From a virus, in the IMG/VR virus record IMGVR_UViG_3300049893_000169, positions 1 through 29,503 of that record: a DNA stretch of 29,503 nucleotides. The stretch is one strand, 5' to 3'. Positions within the stretch are counted from its first letter, which is position 1, and each line of letters begins with the position of its first letter. Shown piece by piece: positions 13,933 to 21,068 of the stretch. The position numbers were made by a program, and so were the translations under genes. The notes under the pieces were generated by a model. The model had not been told where the DNA came from. It searched no databases and saw only the letters and a list, made by a program, of their open reading frames with translations.

Positions 13933-14811
13933 ATGGCACTTAAACATGTGGGCATCTACAATAATATTCCAGCGGAATATATGCCTAAATTACCTAAAAG
14001 AGGGACTATAGTTACTTATCGTTTCCTTGATTATTACAATGACCCTTTATCCGAAACAGATTTACCTGTATTTAAAGCTAAGCTTATGATACCTTGTTTT
14101 TCTCGTTTTTTTGATAAAACAAATAGCGAGTGGATTGAAATAGGGTTAGTATCTGGTGTTGATGCTTTTGGTAATGCAATTCCTACTATGATTAGAAGAG
14201 TATGGGTTGAACCACAAGCTAACGCAGGATATTTAAATTTAACAATTGGTAATGCTGCTGATGATGAATTATTCCAATATTTGGAATTAGCATCATTTAA
14301 TTTAGCTAACCCAAATAGAGATGAAAATGTTCATCCAATACTTGAAAGAGTTGACTTTGAAGCTGAAGCAAGAGAAGCTCGTAATGATTTAAGAAATAAA
14401 ATGGAAGCTATTAAGATTGCAGGTAATATTGCAAAAGAAGACTTACCACGTTTCTCATCATTATTGGGATATGAATTTGAAGGCTTAACAGAAGAAGAAG
14501 TACGTTTTAATATTGAAAGTTTTGCTCATGAAGATTCTGAATCTTTTATGGATAGAATTAAAGATAAACATTTTGATATTAAATCATATATATCATTAGC
14601 ATTAGATAAAGATGTTGTATATATAGATGAAGATGACAGAAAGTTGAAATGGTCTGATTCTAAAGGAGATATCATGAGATTAGTTGATGTTGACCAAGAT
14701 GAAGTAATTGACGCTTATGCTGCTTGGGCATCTAAAGAAAAAAATGGTAAAGACGTTCATCAAGAATTATTGTCTTTATTAAGTAAAACTAAAGCTAAAG
14801 CAAAAGCTTAA
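13933..14811 (+). CDS. Head-associated protein candidate, 292 aa
   Basis: The N-terminal ~130 residues look beta-rich (GTIVTYRFLDYYNDPLSETD; IPTMIRRVWVEPQANAGYLN), and the remainder is helical and acidic (FEAEAREARNDLRNKMEAIK; EEEVRFNIESFAHEDSESFM), ending in a Lys/Ala tail. It lies between the capsid terminator and a second terminator as a single-gene unit. I do not recognise the family. An auxiliary capsid or head-tail assembly protein fits the position. The leader (CTTTAACACAAACTAAAACACAAAC) is G-free, and no copy of the late motif is present before it, so it may be made by read-through. Confidence 0.6.
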   Translation: MALKHVGIYNNIPAEYMPKLPKRGTIVTYRFLDYYNDPLSETDLPVFKAKLMIPCFSRFFDKTNSEWIEIGLVSGVDAFGNAIPTMIRRVWVEPQANAGYLNLTIGNAADDELFQYLELASFNLANPNRDENVHPILERVDFEAEAREARNDLRNKMEAIKIAGNIAKEDLPRFSSLLGYEFEGLTEEEVRFNIESFAHEDSESFMDRIKDKHFDIKSYISLALDKDVVYIDEDDRKLKWSDSKGDIMRLVDVDQDEVIDAYAAWASKEKNGKDVHQELLSLLSKTKAKAKA

Positions 14812-14831
14812 GATTGTGTTTGTGTTGAAAT

Positions 14832-14864
14832 CTTGAACGGGGGAGTTTCTACTTCCCTTTCAAG
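14832..14864 (+). terminator. Extended hairpin after the 292-aa gene
   Basis: CTTGAA (14832-14837) pairs with TTCAAG (14859-14864), and inside it GGGAGT pairs with ACTTCCC with one bulge around a TTCT loop. There is no real T tract, so it may slow polymerase or protect an RNA end, in tandem with the true terminator at 14883. Confidence 0.55.
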
Positions 14865-14882
14865 TATTTCAATTAAAATTAT

Positions 14883-14914
14883 CCCTATGTGTTTAATACT
14901 CATAGGGTTTTTTT
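14883..14914 (+). terminator. Rho-independent terminator before the lysis genes
   Basis: CCCTATG (14883-14889) pairs with CATAGGG (14901-14907) around an 11-base loop and is followed by seven T. It ends three bases before the late-motif copy at 14917, which suggests that transcription stops here and restarts for the endolysin gene. Confidence 0.85.
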
Positions 14915-14916
14915 AT

Positions 14917-14927
14917 GAGCGTATTAT
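14917..14927 (+). promoter_or_regulatory. Late-gene motif copy 3 (GAGCGTATTAT)
   Basis: Exact copy starting two bases after the terminator T tract and ending five bases before the proposed endolysin ATG at 14933. It overlaps an upstream in-frame ATG (14915), which would make that start untranslated or part of the control region. Confidence 0.6.
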
Positions 14928-14932
14928 TTGTT

Positions 14933-15526
14933 ATGTTTGATAAACTTAAAGGTATTGTGCCTCAGGCACTTATTGACCAAATGCCAGCAAATGGTATTGA
15001 TACCCCATTAAGGGCTGCTCATTTCTTAGCACAAGTTGCTCACGAGTCAGGTGGGTTTAAATTTAAATCAGAAAATTTAAATTATAGTAAAGAGTCTTTA
15101 GTCAAAGTATTTCCAAAGTACTTTACAGCAGCATCAGCAGAAGCTTACCATAGACAACCTGAAAAAATAGCTAATAGGGTTTATGCAAATCGTATGGGTA
15201 ATGGTGATGAGAAAAGTGGAGATGGTTGGAAGTTTAAAGGCCGTGGATATATCCAGTTAACAGGTAAAGACAATTACAAACAATTTTCTCAAGATATAAA
15301 AAACAACGAAGTGTACGACAACCCAGATATAGTTGCCGATGATGAATTTGCAGGACTAAGTGCTATATGGTTCTGGAATAAAAATGGCTTAAGTAAAATA
15401 GCAGATACAGACAATTTGAGAGATGACAAAACATTAATCAAATTAACTACAAGAGTTAACGGTGGAACCCATGGACTGGCTGATAGATTAGAAAGATTTA
15501 ATAACTACAAAAAAATTTTATTGTAA
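14933..15526 (+). CDS. GH19-type endolysin (chitinase-like muramidase)
   Basis: I start at 14933 (MFDKLKGIVPQALIDQMPAN) because the in-frame ATG at 14915 lies within the regulatory motif; the longer form would add MSVLFV. The 197-residue protein has HFLAQVAHESGGF (30-42) with the likely catalytic Glu38, YANRMGNGDEKSGDGWKFKG (84-103), GRGYIQLTGKDNY (103-115) and TRVNGGTHGLADR (173-185). These are the signature segments of phage GH19 lysozyme-like endolysins, which cut peptidoglycan glycan chains. There is no signal peptide, so release depends on a holin, and candidates follow. It shares a TAATG junction with the next gene. Confidence 0.9.
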   Translation: MFDKLKGIVPQALIDQMPANGIDTPLRAAHFLAQVAHESGGFKFKSENLNYSKESLVKVFPKYFTAASAEAYHRQPEKIANRVYANRMGNGDEKSGDGWKFKGRGYIQLTGKDNYKQFSQDIKNNEVYDNPDIVADDEFAGLSAIWFWNKNGLSKIADTDNLRDDKTLIKLTTRVNGGTHGLADRLERFNNYKKILL

Positions 15527-15708
15527 TGGAAGTATCTACACACGACTCTTCAACAAACCATTATTGGTTATTAGCAAGTTTATTTTTAAATATTGTTGCT
15601 AATATTGACAAAACAAACATTACCTTTGCATTGGGTGTAATAGTATCAATACTTGCTATAATTAACTATGTTATCCAAATTAAAAAGAATCTTAAGCGTA
15701 AAAAATAA
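15526..15708 (+). CDS. Small membrane protein, holin candidate
   Basis: A 60-residue protein with two hydrophobic stretches, about residues 13-26 (HYWLLASLFLNIVANI) and 32-50 (ITFALGVIVSILAIINYVIQ), ending in a basic tail (KKNLKRKK). Size, topology and charged C-terminus fit a class II holin. It lies directly after the endolysin with a one-base TAATG overlap and three bases before the spanin candidate. This position makes it a better holin candidate than the protein at 1190. Confidence 0.65.
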   Translation: MEVSTHDSSTNHYWLLASLFLNIVANIDKTNITFALGVIVSILAIINYVIQIKKNLKRKK

Positions 15709-15711
15709 ATT

Positions 15712-16248
15712 ATGGGTACAAAAGCTATTTGTATATTCTTATTGGGCGTTATTATTAGCGTGCTTTATTCCTGTAGCCCTGTTAAAAGAGTGCTTAGTAG
15801 CCCTAAATATTATGACCAAGTTAAGAGGCAAGTTATCCTCCGTGGAGAATGCGCTAATGACACAGTTACGAAAGAAGTTATTATAGATAATGTACGCTAT
15901 AAAGATACAGTAATTCATGACAGCTTTAGAGTGTTAATGCCTGTAGAATGCCATTTAGATACCATAGTAAATGACTTTAGCGTTTATTTAGACAATGGGC
16001 AATTATGGGTTAAATGGTTGGGGAAAATACCTGTAAGAACCATTGAAAAAAAAACTACCCATGTCATTGTAGATAGAGCTAAAGAAGCTATTTTAATTGA
16101 TTCTTGTAAAGCTTTAGAGCTTAAATTATATGATAAAGAAAACCAGTTAGCAAGAAAAAATAAAACAATGTTAAAGCTATATTTAGGAATAGCTTTTTTA
16201 ATTTTATTTATGTTGAGAAAACCAATCCTTAGGGTTGTTGGTTTATAG
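15712..16248 (+). CDS. Unimolecular spanin candidate (lipoprotein with C-terminal membrane helix)
   Basis: The 178-residue protein begins with a lipoprotein signal MGTKAICIFLLGVIISVLYSC, with Cys21 in the lipobox LYSC, and ends with a membrane helix around 155-169 (KLYLGIAFLILFML) and a basic tip. Between them is a mostly beta-type periplasmic region, with Cys48, Cys81 and Cys130 as possible disulphide partners. An outer-membrane lipid anchor plus an inner-membrane helix in one chain is the definition of a u-spanin such as T1 gp11, which fuses the two membranes in the last step of lysis. The gene follows endolysin and holin candidates, completing a lysis cassette. No homologous sequence is recalled. 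Confidence 0.7.
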   Translation: MGTKAICIFLLGVIISVLYSCSPVKRVLSSPKYYDQVKRQVILRGECANDTVTKEVIIDNVRYKDTVIHDSFRVLMPVECHLDTIVNDFSVYLDNGQLWVKWLGKIPVRTIEKKTTHVIVDRAKEAILIDSCKALELKLYDKENQLARKNKTMLKLYLGIAFLILFMLRKPILRVVGL

Positions 16249-16255
16249 TCGTTTT

Positions 16256-16266
16256 GAGCGTATTAT
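16256..16266 (+). promoter_or_regulatory. Late-gene motif copy 4 (GAGCGTATTAT)
   Basis: Exact copy, 20 bases before the ATG at 16287, in a 38-base gap. Its 3' half forms a perfect inverted repeat GTATTAT-GTGAA-ATAATAC (16260-16278), which is not conserved at the other copies. Confidence 0.6.
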
Positions 16267-16286
16267 GTGAAATAATACCTATTTAG

Positions 16287-17006
16287 ATGACTAATATTTT
16301 TGACGTATATACATTTATAAATTTTATATGTGATAAAGACCGTAGAGGTTATTTGTCTCCTGACCAGGTATCTCAAGTATTAGACGCTGCCCAAACTAAT
16401 TTATTTCATTACTATTGGGGTTTACCAGCTACATCAACAGGCACTAAAGGTGGTGCACCTAATCCCGATTATGGTTCTAACCAATTAACTATAGATGCGT
16501 TAAGACCATTTAGAAAAAGACAAACAATTACAAATGCAGGCGTTACTGTAAATGGTGTAATTACAATAGGTACAACAATACCTGATTACGCTTATTTTAT
16601 AGGGTTAAACATATTAGATGGCACAACAGGTTTAGAAAACAATGTAGACCAATATCTTAACTCAGAGGTAGTAGATGCTTTAAAATCTACTCTTTATCCA
16701 GTTACACCTGATGCTCCTATATTTAGCTTTGATGGTAACTATATACAGTTGTATCCTCGTACGCAATTAGCTACTGGTAAGACTTTAGAAATACATTATT
16801 TGTGTCAGCCTACAACTCCTGTAATTGGATATACTATACCTCCAGGTTCAAATGCAATTGTATATGACCCTTTAACATCAACCCAATTGTTGTTTGGTAA
16901 AGAGTATTGGATGGAAATTATAGCAAGAGCATTGTCTTATATTGGTGTAAACTTGAGTGCTGAAGAAGTATCAGGATTAGCAAAAGAACAATTTGCAACA
17001 ACTTAA
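16287..17006 (+). CDS. Connector or ring-like tail protein, 239 aa
   Basis: Begins MTNIFDVYTFINFICDKDRR then GYLSPDQVSQVLDAAQTNLF, a helical start I recall from structural proteins of crAss-like and related Bacteroidota phages (vydFv.fi.nKDr.GylsP.qfn...q.A...lf). The middle is beta-rich and Thr-rich, and the C-terminal helix includes FGKEYWMEIIARALSYIGVN. The late motif lies just upstream. Position before two other small structural genes suggests the head-tail connector ring stack. No catalytic motif is visible. Confidence 0.65.
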   Translation: MTNIFDVYTFINFICDKDRRGYLSPDQVSQVLDAAQTNLFHYYWGLPATSTGTKGGAPNPDYGSNQLTIDALRPFRKRQTITNAGVTVNGVITIGTTIPDYAYFIGLNILDGTTGLENNVDQYLNSEVVDALKSTLYPVTPDAPIFSFDGNYIQLYPRTQLATGKTLEIHYLCQPTTPVIGYTIPPGSNAIVYDPLTSTQLLFGKEYWMEIIARALSYIGVNLSAEEVSGLAKEQFATT

Positions 17007-17016
17007 AAAGAATTAA

Positions 17017-17664
17017 ATGACTACTAAATCACAAATGATTGAAAGAATCCGAAGAGTGTTGTCAGGGGGTTACCCAAGCAATAGGGATAGGGTTAAAGAT
17101 GCAGAAATAGAAAAGCAATTAGAATCAGTAATAAACACTTTGCTTAAAGTAGAGATGTTTAATATGACGTTCAATGTTGATGGAGCTACTATTCCTGATG
17201 GAGTAATGATTGCTACATATGAAAACATTGAAGTAGTTGGAGGAATAGATGATACTTGTTTTGTTACACTTCCTGTAACGCCTATGTATCTTCCTGAGAA
17301 GATGGGTGTATTTAGTGTTTATCCTACAAGTTATCCACAACATGAATTTATACCAATACCTGCTGGACAATATTATATTTTACAACAAATTACAGAAGTT
17401 AATTCGTTGTTAGGTAGAGTGCCTTATGTATGGGACGGTAAAAAAATAACAATTTACAGAAATTTAATTGGTGATGGAATATTCACAGTTGATATGAAAT
17501 TAGCTATTGCAGACTTATCACAATATGGTCCTAATGACCCATTGCCTGTTTCTCCTGAATTGGAGGCACAAGCAATTGACGCAGTAGTTAAATTATACGT
17601 TGCTGAGATTAGAACTATCAGAGATGAAAGCTTCCAAGCATCACCAGAGGAATTTATAAAATAA
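17017..17664 (+). CDS. Connector or ring-like tail protein, 215 aa
   Basis: An N-terminal helical part (KSQMIERIRRVLSGGYPSNR; EIEKQLESVINTLLKVEMFN), a beta-rich centre (ENIEVVGGIDDTCFVTLPVT; WDGKKITIYRN) and a C-terminal helical part (ELEAQAIDAVVKLYVAEIRT). The helices-beta-helices plan is that of adaptor or ring proteins that sit between portal and tail in podoviruses, and the sequence style recalls crAss-like ring proteins. It is ten bases after the previous gene and six before the next, so all three are probably translated from one message. Confidence 0.65.
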   Translation: MTTKSQMIERIRRVLSGGYPSNRDRVKDAEIEKQLESVINTLLKVEMFNMTFNVDGATIPDGVMIATYENIEVVGGIDDTCFVTLPVTPMYLPEKMGVFSVYPTSYPQHEFIPIPAGQYYILQQITEVNSLLGRVPYVWDGKKITIYRNLIGDGIFTVDMKLAIADLSQYGPNDPLPVSPELEAQAIDAVVKLYVAEIRTIRDESFQASPEEFIK

Positions 17665-17670
17665 TAACTA

Positions 17671-18603
17671 ATGACACCTACAGGAGCTTTTGTAAGTTTA
17701 GACGAAATAATCAATGCGTGGTTGTTTAAGAATGGGAAAACCATTCACAACTACGCAAAGGTGCTTACATTTGCAGCAGAGGCAGTAAGAGAAATGTCTT
17801 ACACTTCTATGCAAATTGTTAATAATGTAATATTAGAAAGAGAAGATGACCAACAATGGTTTACACTTCCTGATGACTATTCGGATTGGTGTGCAGTAGG
17901 AATACGCGTAGGAAGCTATTGGAGACCACTTGGGGTTGAAACAGGTATTTTGCCTCAACCATATTTTGACGGCATTGGTGCGTACACAGAAGATGAATTT
18001 AGCCAAGTTCCTGGCCAAATGAATACATCAGGTAACTGGACCAACTGGGTTGGTTCTACAGGTGGTGTAGCTGACGATTTTTGGGACGAAGATTTTTTAA
18101 TTGATGACTTTGCTGCTCAAGCAAGAACAAGTCCTGTTTTGCCTCCTATTGCTGTGAGTAATAGTTCAATAACAAATACATACCTTCCTTATCAAGGATA
18201 TATGCCTTTCTTCTTCTCTGATTTATATAATGATTGGGGACAACAAAAAGGTAGATACTTTGGGTTTGGTGATGGTAATAGAGTAGACTCTGTTAACATT
18301 AATGAACAACAAGGTATTATAATGGTTCCTTTAGGGTTTCCTGGCAAGTTCTTATTCCTTTCTTATGTAGGTATAGGCAATGTTGACTCAATGAGTTTTA
18401 TCCCTAAGAAAGCACAAACTGCTATTGAAGCTTATATTACTTATAAAATGGCTTTGGTTAAACGTAACAGTTTACAAGAAGCAGGATTGAAAAAACAATT
18501 ATTTGACCAAGAGTTGAAATTGTTTAGAAGCAAAAACAATACTATGAGTATCACAGATGTTAAACGTAGCGTACAAAAAGCGTTTGGCAGAACAAGAGAG
18601 TAA
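17671..18603 (+). CDS. Connector or ring-like tail protein, 310 aa
   Basis: Begins MTPTGAFVSLDEIINAWLFK with helical segments (AKVLTFAAEAVREMSYTSMQ), then beta-rich segments (QQWFTLPDDYSDWCAVGIRV; GNRVDSVNINEQQGIIMVPL; FPGKFLFLSYVG) and a basic helical end (RNSLQEAGLKKQLFDQELKL). The plan resembles the previous gene, with a larger central insert (about 110-180) rich in Gly, Ser and Asp. A tail-ring or adaptor role is inferred from the plan, the position and similarity in style to crAss-like virion proteins. Confidence 0.65.
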   Translation: MTPTGAFVSLDEIINAWLFKNGKTIHNYAKVLTFAAEAVREMSYTSMQIVNNVILEREDDQQWFTLPDDYSDWCAVGIRVGSYWRPLGVETGILPQPYFDGIGAYTEDEFSQVPGQMNTSGNWTNWVGSTGGVADDFWDEDFLIDDFAAQARTSPVLPPIAVSNSSITNTYLPYQGYMPFFFSDLYNDWGQQKGRYFGFGDGNRVDSVNINEQQGIIMVPLGFPGKFLFLSYVGIGNVDSMSFIPKKAQTAIEAYITYKMALVKRNSLQEAGLKKQLFDQELKLFRSKNNTMSITDVKRSVQKAFGRTRE

Positions 18604-18605
18604 TT

Positions 18606-19694
18606 ATGACTATAACAAGTTTATTAAATAAAATTTTTAAAGCAAACCAAACTCCCAACAATACTGTAAATTGGTCGGGAGTTAATGGTTTGAAAACAAT
18701 TCAAGAAGATTTAGTAGAAGAAATAAGACAAAGGACTTTTTTAACTATTCCTACTATAGGTGATTTAGCTAATCAAGGGTTTAGTAATGCCGTTTTATGT
18801 TATGTTCAAAATGGAGCATTTTATAGATGGAGTGCTACAGGCACACCAAATGGTATAACAATATTTGCAGCAGTTGACGGAGGAGTTTGGATACAAGAAA
18901 CAATAGCAACTCCAGGTGCAGGTATAACATCATTAAATGGTTTAAATCAAGCTGTACAAACATTTGCAGTAGGAACATCAGGAATAGATTTTAATATATC
19001 AAGTGTATTATCAACCCATACTTTTAATTTACCAACTTCCTCAAATGTTAATAGAGGGGCTTTGAGTTCAACAGATTGGACTATGTTTAATGATAAACAA
19101 AATGCTATAACTCTTACAACTTTAGGCACAAGTGGTCCATCCACATTAGTTGGTTCAACTTTAAATATTCCCAATTACAACACTTCTTCATCTGTAAAAT
19201 CTTATGGAGCTTGGCAACATAATGTTACACAAACTGCTGCTGTAAATAACACGGGGTATGGTGTTAGGTTTGATGTAGGCGATATCATAGGTCAAGGTGT
19301 TGATATTCAGCCAGATTCTTTAGGAAATAATACATTGATTAAAATGAATAATGCTGGAACATATAACATTCAGTTTAGTTTTCAGTTTCAAAATATAGAC
19401 AATGCTGAACAAGATGTTACTATTTGGTTGAGAAAAAATGGACAAAATACAGCGGCAGACGTTGCAGGCTCAGGAGGTTTTATTTCTGTACCTAAAACCC
19501 ATGGTGGTGGTGGTGGCACGCCAGGTCATTCTATAGCCGCTTGGAATTATTTTGTAGAAGCTAATGCAGGAGATTACTTTCAATTAGTTTGGTCTACATC
19601 AAGTGCGGCTAATGTAACTATGCAATATTATGCAGCAGGTAGCCCACCGCCTTCATCAGCATCAGCAATTTTAACAGTAAATCAAGTCAATTAA
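18606..19694 (+). CDS. Fibre-like receptor-binding protein with TNF/C1q-like tip
   Basis: Residues 1-100 (LLNKIFKANQTPNNTVNWSG; GLKTIQEDLVEEIRQR; then a beta part ending GGVWIQE) are an attachment domain shared with the next two proteins. A fibre-like linker follows (GAGITSLNGLNQ; IPNYNTSSS). The C-terminal ~165 residues (KSYGAWQHNVTQTAAVNNTG; AGTYNIQFSFQFQNID; DVTIWLRKNGQNTA; AGDYFQLVWSTSS) have the strand pattern of trimeric C1q/TNF-like tips of phage receptor-binding proteins. It probably attaches to the tail through the N-terminus and contacts the cell with the C-terminus. There is no signal peptide or enzyme motif. Confidence 0.7.
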   Translation: MTITSLLNKIFKANQTPNNTVNWSGVNGLKTIQEDLVEEIRQRTFLTIPTIGDLANQGFSNAVLCYVQNGAFYRWSATGTPNGITIFAAVDGGVWIQETIATPGAGITSLNGLNQAVQTFAVGTSGIDFNISSVLSTHTFNLPTSSNVNRGALSSTDWTMFNDKQNAITLTTLGTSGPSTLVGSTLNIPNYNTSSSVKSYGAWQHNVTQTAAVNNTGYGVRFDVGDIIGQGVDIQPDSLGNNTLIKMNNAGTYNIQFSFQFQNIDNAEQDVTIWLRKNGQNTAADVAGSGGFISVPKTHGGGGGTPGHSIAAWNYFVEANAGDYFQLVWSTSSAANVTMQYYAAGSPPPSSASAILTVNQVN

Positions 19695-19695
19695 A

Positions 19696-19706
19696 GAGCG
19701 TATTAT
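19696..19706 (+). promoter_or_regulatory. Late-gene motif copy 5 (GAGCGTATTAT)
   Basis: Exact copy beginning two bases after the stop of the first fibre gene and ending 20 bases before the next ATG at 19727. It is followed by AACCTAAATAACATCAC, similar to the sequence after copy 2. Confidence 0.6.
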
Positions 19707-19726
19707 AACCTAAATAACATCACATT

Positions 19727-20167
19727 ATGTTTATTACAACATTACTAAATAAAATATTTAATGCCAACCATACACCTAACAATACGGTGAATTGGACAGG
19801 CACTAATGGACTTAAATTTATACAAGACGATATAGTAGAAGAGATTCGTGCCAGAGGCTGTATTGTTGTTCCAAGTACAACTGATTTAAACAATCAAGGT
19901 AAAAGCAATTCACAAAACGCTATAGTTCAAGGTATTGGGTTGTATACTTGGTACCCTGCTCCTTTAACTGCTATTTCATTTTATATAGTAGGTGCTAACG
20001 ATGGTGGATTTTGGGTATTACAACAACCAAATGTTAGATTTTTACCTGACTTAGGCGCTTCAGTTCCAGCAACAAACGCTTCAGGTATTGTTTTATACAA
20101 TAGCGGAAATGCATTAAAATATATAACCTCAACAGGTGCAATTAAAACAGTAACAGTAACTCCTTAA
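19727..20167 (+). CDS. Short fibre-like protein, 146 aa, shared N-terminal domain
   Basis: The first 95 residues (FITTLLNKIFNANHTPNNTV; GLKFIQDDIVEEIRARG; then ISFYIVGANDGGFWVLQ) match the attachment domain of the preceding 362-residue protein over its whole length. After it there are only about 45 residues (LGASVPATNASGIVLYNSGN; TSTGAIKTVTVTP), much shorter than the TNF-like tip of the neighbour. It could be an adaptor or plug, or the remnant of a fibre that lost its tip. The frame is intact with clean start and stop, and it has its own late motif, so it is probably used. Confidence 0.65.
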   Translation: MFITTLLNKIFNANHTPNNTVNWTGTNGLKFIQDDIVEEIRARGCIVVPSTTDLNNQGKSNSQNAIVQGIGLYTWYPAPLTAISFYIVGANDGGFWVLQQPNVRFLPDLGASVPATNASGIVLYNSGNALKYITSTGAIKTVTVTP

Positions 20168-20170
20168 TAT

Positions 20171-21058
20171 ATGGCAACTTTATCTACATTACAAAACTTT
20201 ATAGACAACATAAAACAAACTCCTTCAGGCAAAGTTGAATGGTCAGACATTTCATTAAAAGGTCTTGAAGAAGAAGTGCTAAACTTGTTTTCAACCAATG
20301 CTTTTCAATTAGCTGCAAATGTTATTAACTTACAAACCTTATCAGGTGTTGACTCTCAATTAGCTGTAGTTGAAGCTGATGCTGATGTTACCAAGAATGG
20401 TATGTACTTTTGGGCATCTACACAAGTTGTTGTTGGTTTTAACTATCCTGCAACTGGTGGTGGATATTGGAATTTAATTAAAAATGCAACTACTGCTCCT
20501 GTATCTCAAATAGTTGCTGGAACTAACATTACTGTATCTCCTGCTGGTGGTACTGGTGTTGTAACTGTAAACGCACCAAATTTAGCTACAACAAACCCTA
20601 CTAATTTGTTTGTTCCATATAGAATAAGTGGCACTCAATTTGGTGATAGTCCTATTAAATGGGATACTACATTATTCCCTGAGTTATCTACAAGATATTT
20701 AGGACAAGCAAAAGGTTTTTATTTTGCTTATAATATTGACCAATATATTTTTGGTAATACAACAAATAAAATGGAATTTAATGGTAATAATTTATTATAT
20801 AGTACCACTAATTCTGTTCTACAAGGTTTATATTTTGAAACAGCTAATGATGTATTTTTAATAGGAGGTGGACAATCTGCTGGTCCAAATAGTGCATCTT
20901 CAATAGGTGTTTGGCGTCCAAATACTACTGCCGATACATCTATGTTTGTAGGTAATTCAATAACAGTTGCTTCAAATGCTTCAACATTATCAGGTAGAAA
21001 AATTAAAGTATTCATACCTACTGTAGGATATAAATATATCCAATTATATGATAACTAA
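20171..21058 (+). CDS. Fibre-like tail protein, 295 aa, divergent shared N-terminal domain
   Basis: The N-terminus (LSTLQNFIDNIKQTPSGKVE; WSDISLKGLEEEVLNLF; then GGGYWNLI near residue 95) follows the same pattern as the two preceding fibre proteins, though more diverged. A short fibre segment follows (QIVAGTNITVSPAGGTGVVT, a motif frequent in phage fibres), then a beta-rich C-terminal domain (RYLGQAKGFYFAYNIDQYIF; GLYFETANDVFLIGGGQSAG) unrelated to the TNF-like tip. It probably contributes a different receptor-binding surface. It starts three bases after the previous stop. Confidence 0.65.
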   Translation: MATLSTLQNFIDNIKQTPSGKVEWSDISLKGLEEEVLNLFSTNAFQLAANVINLQTLSGVDSQLAVVEADADVTKNGMYFWASTQVVVGFNYPATGGGYWNLIKNATTAPVSQIVAGTNITVSPAGGTGVVTVNAPNLATTNPTNLFVPYRISGTQFGDSPIKWDTTLFPELSTRYLGQAKGFYFAYNIDQYIFGNTTNKMEFNGNNLLYSTTNSVLQGLYFETANDVFLIGGGQSAGPNSASSIGVWRPNTTADTSMFVGNSITVASNASTLSGRKIKVFIPTVGYKYIQLYDN

Positions 21059-21068
21059 ATAAAGCTTA

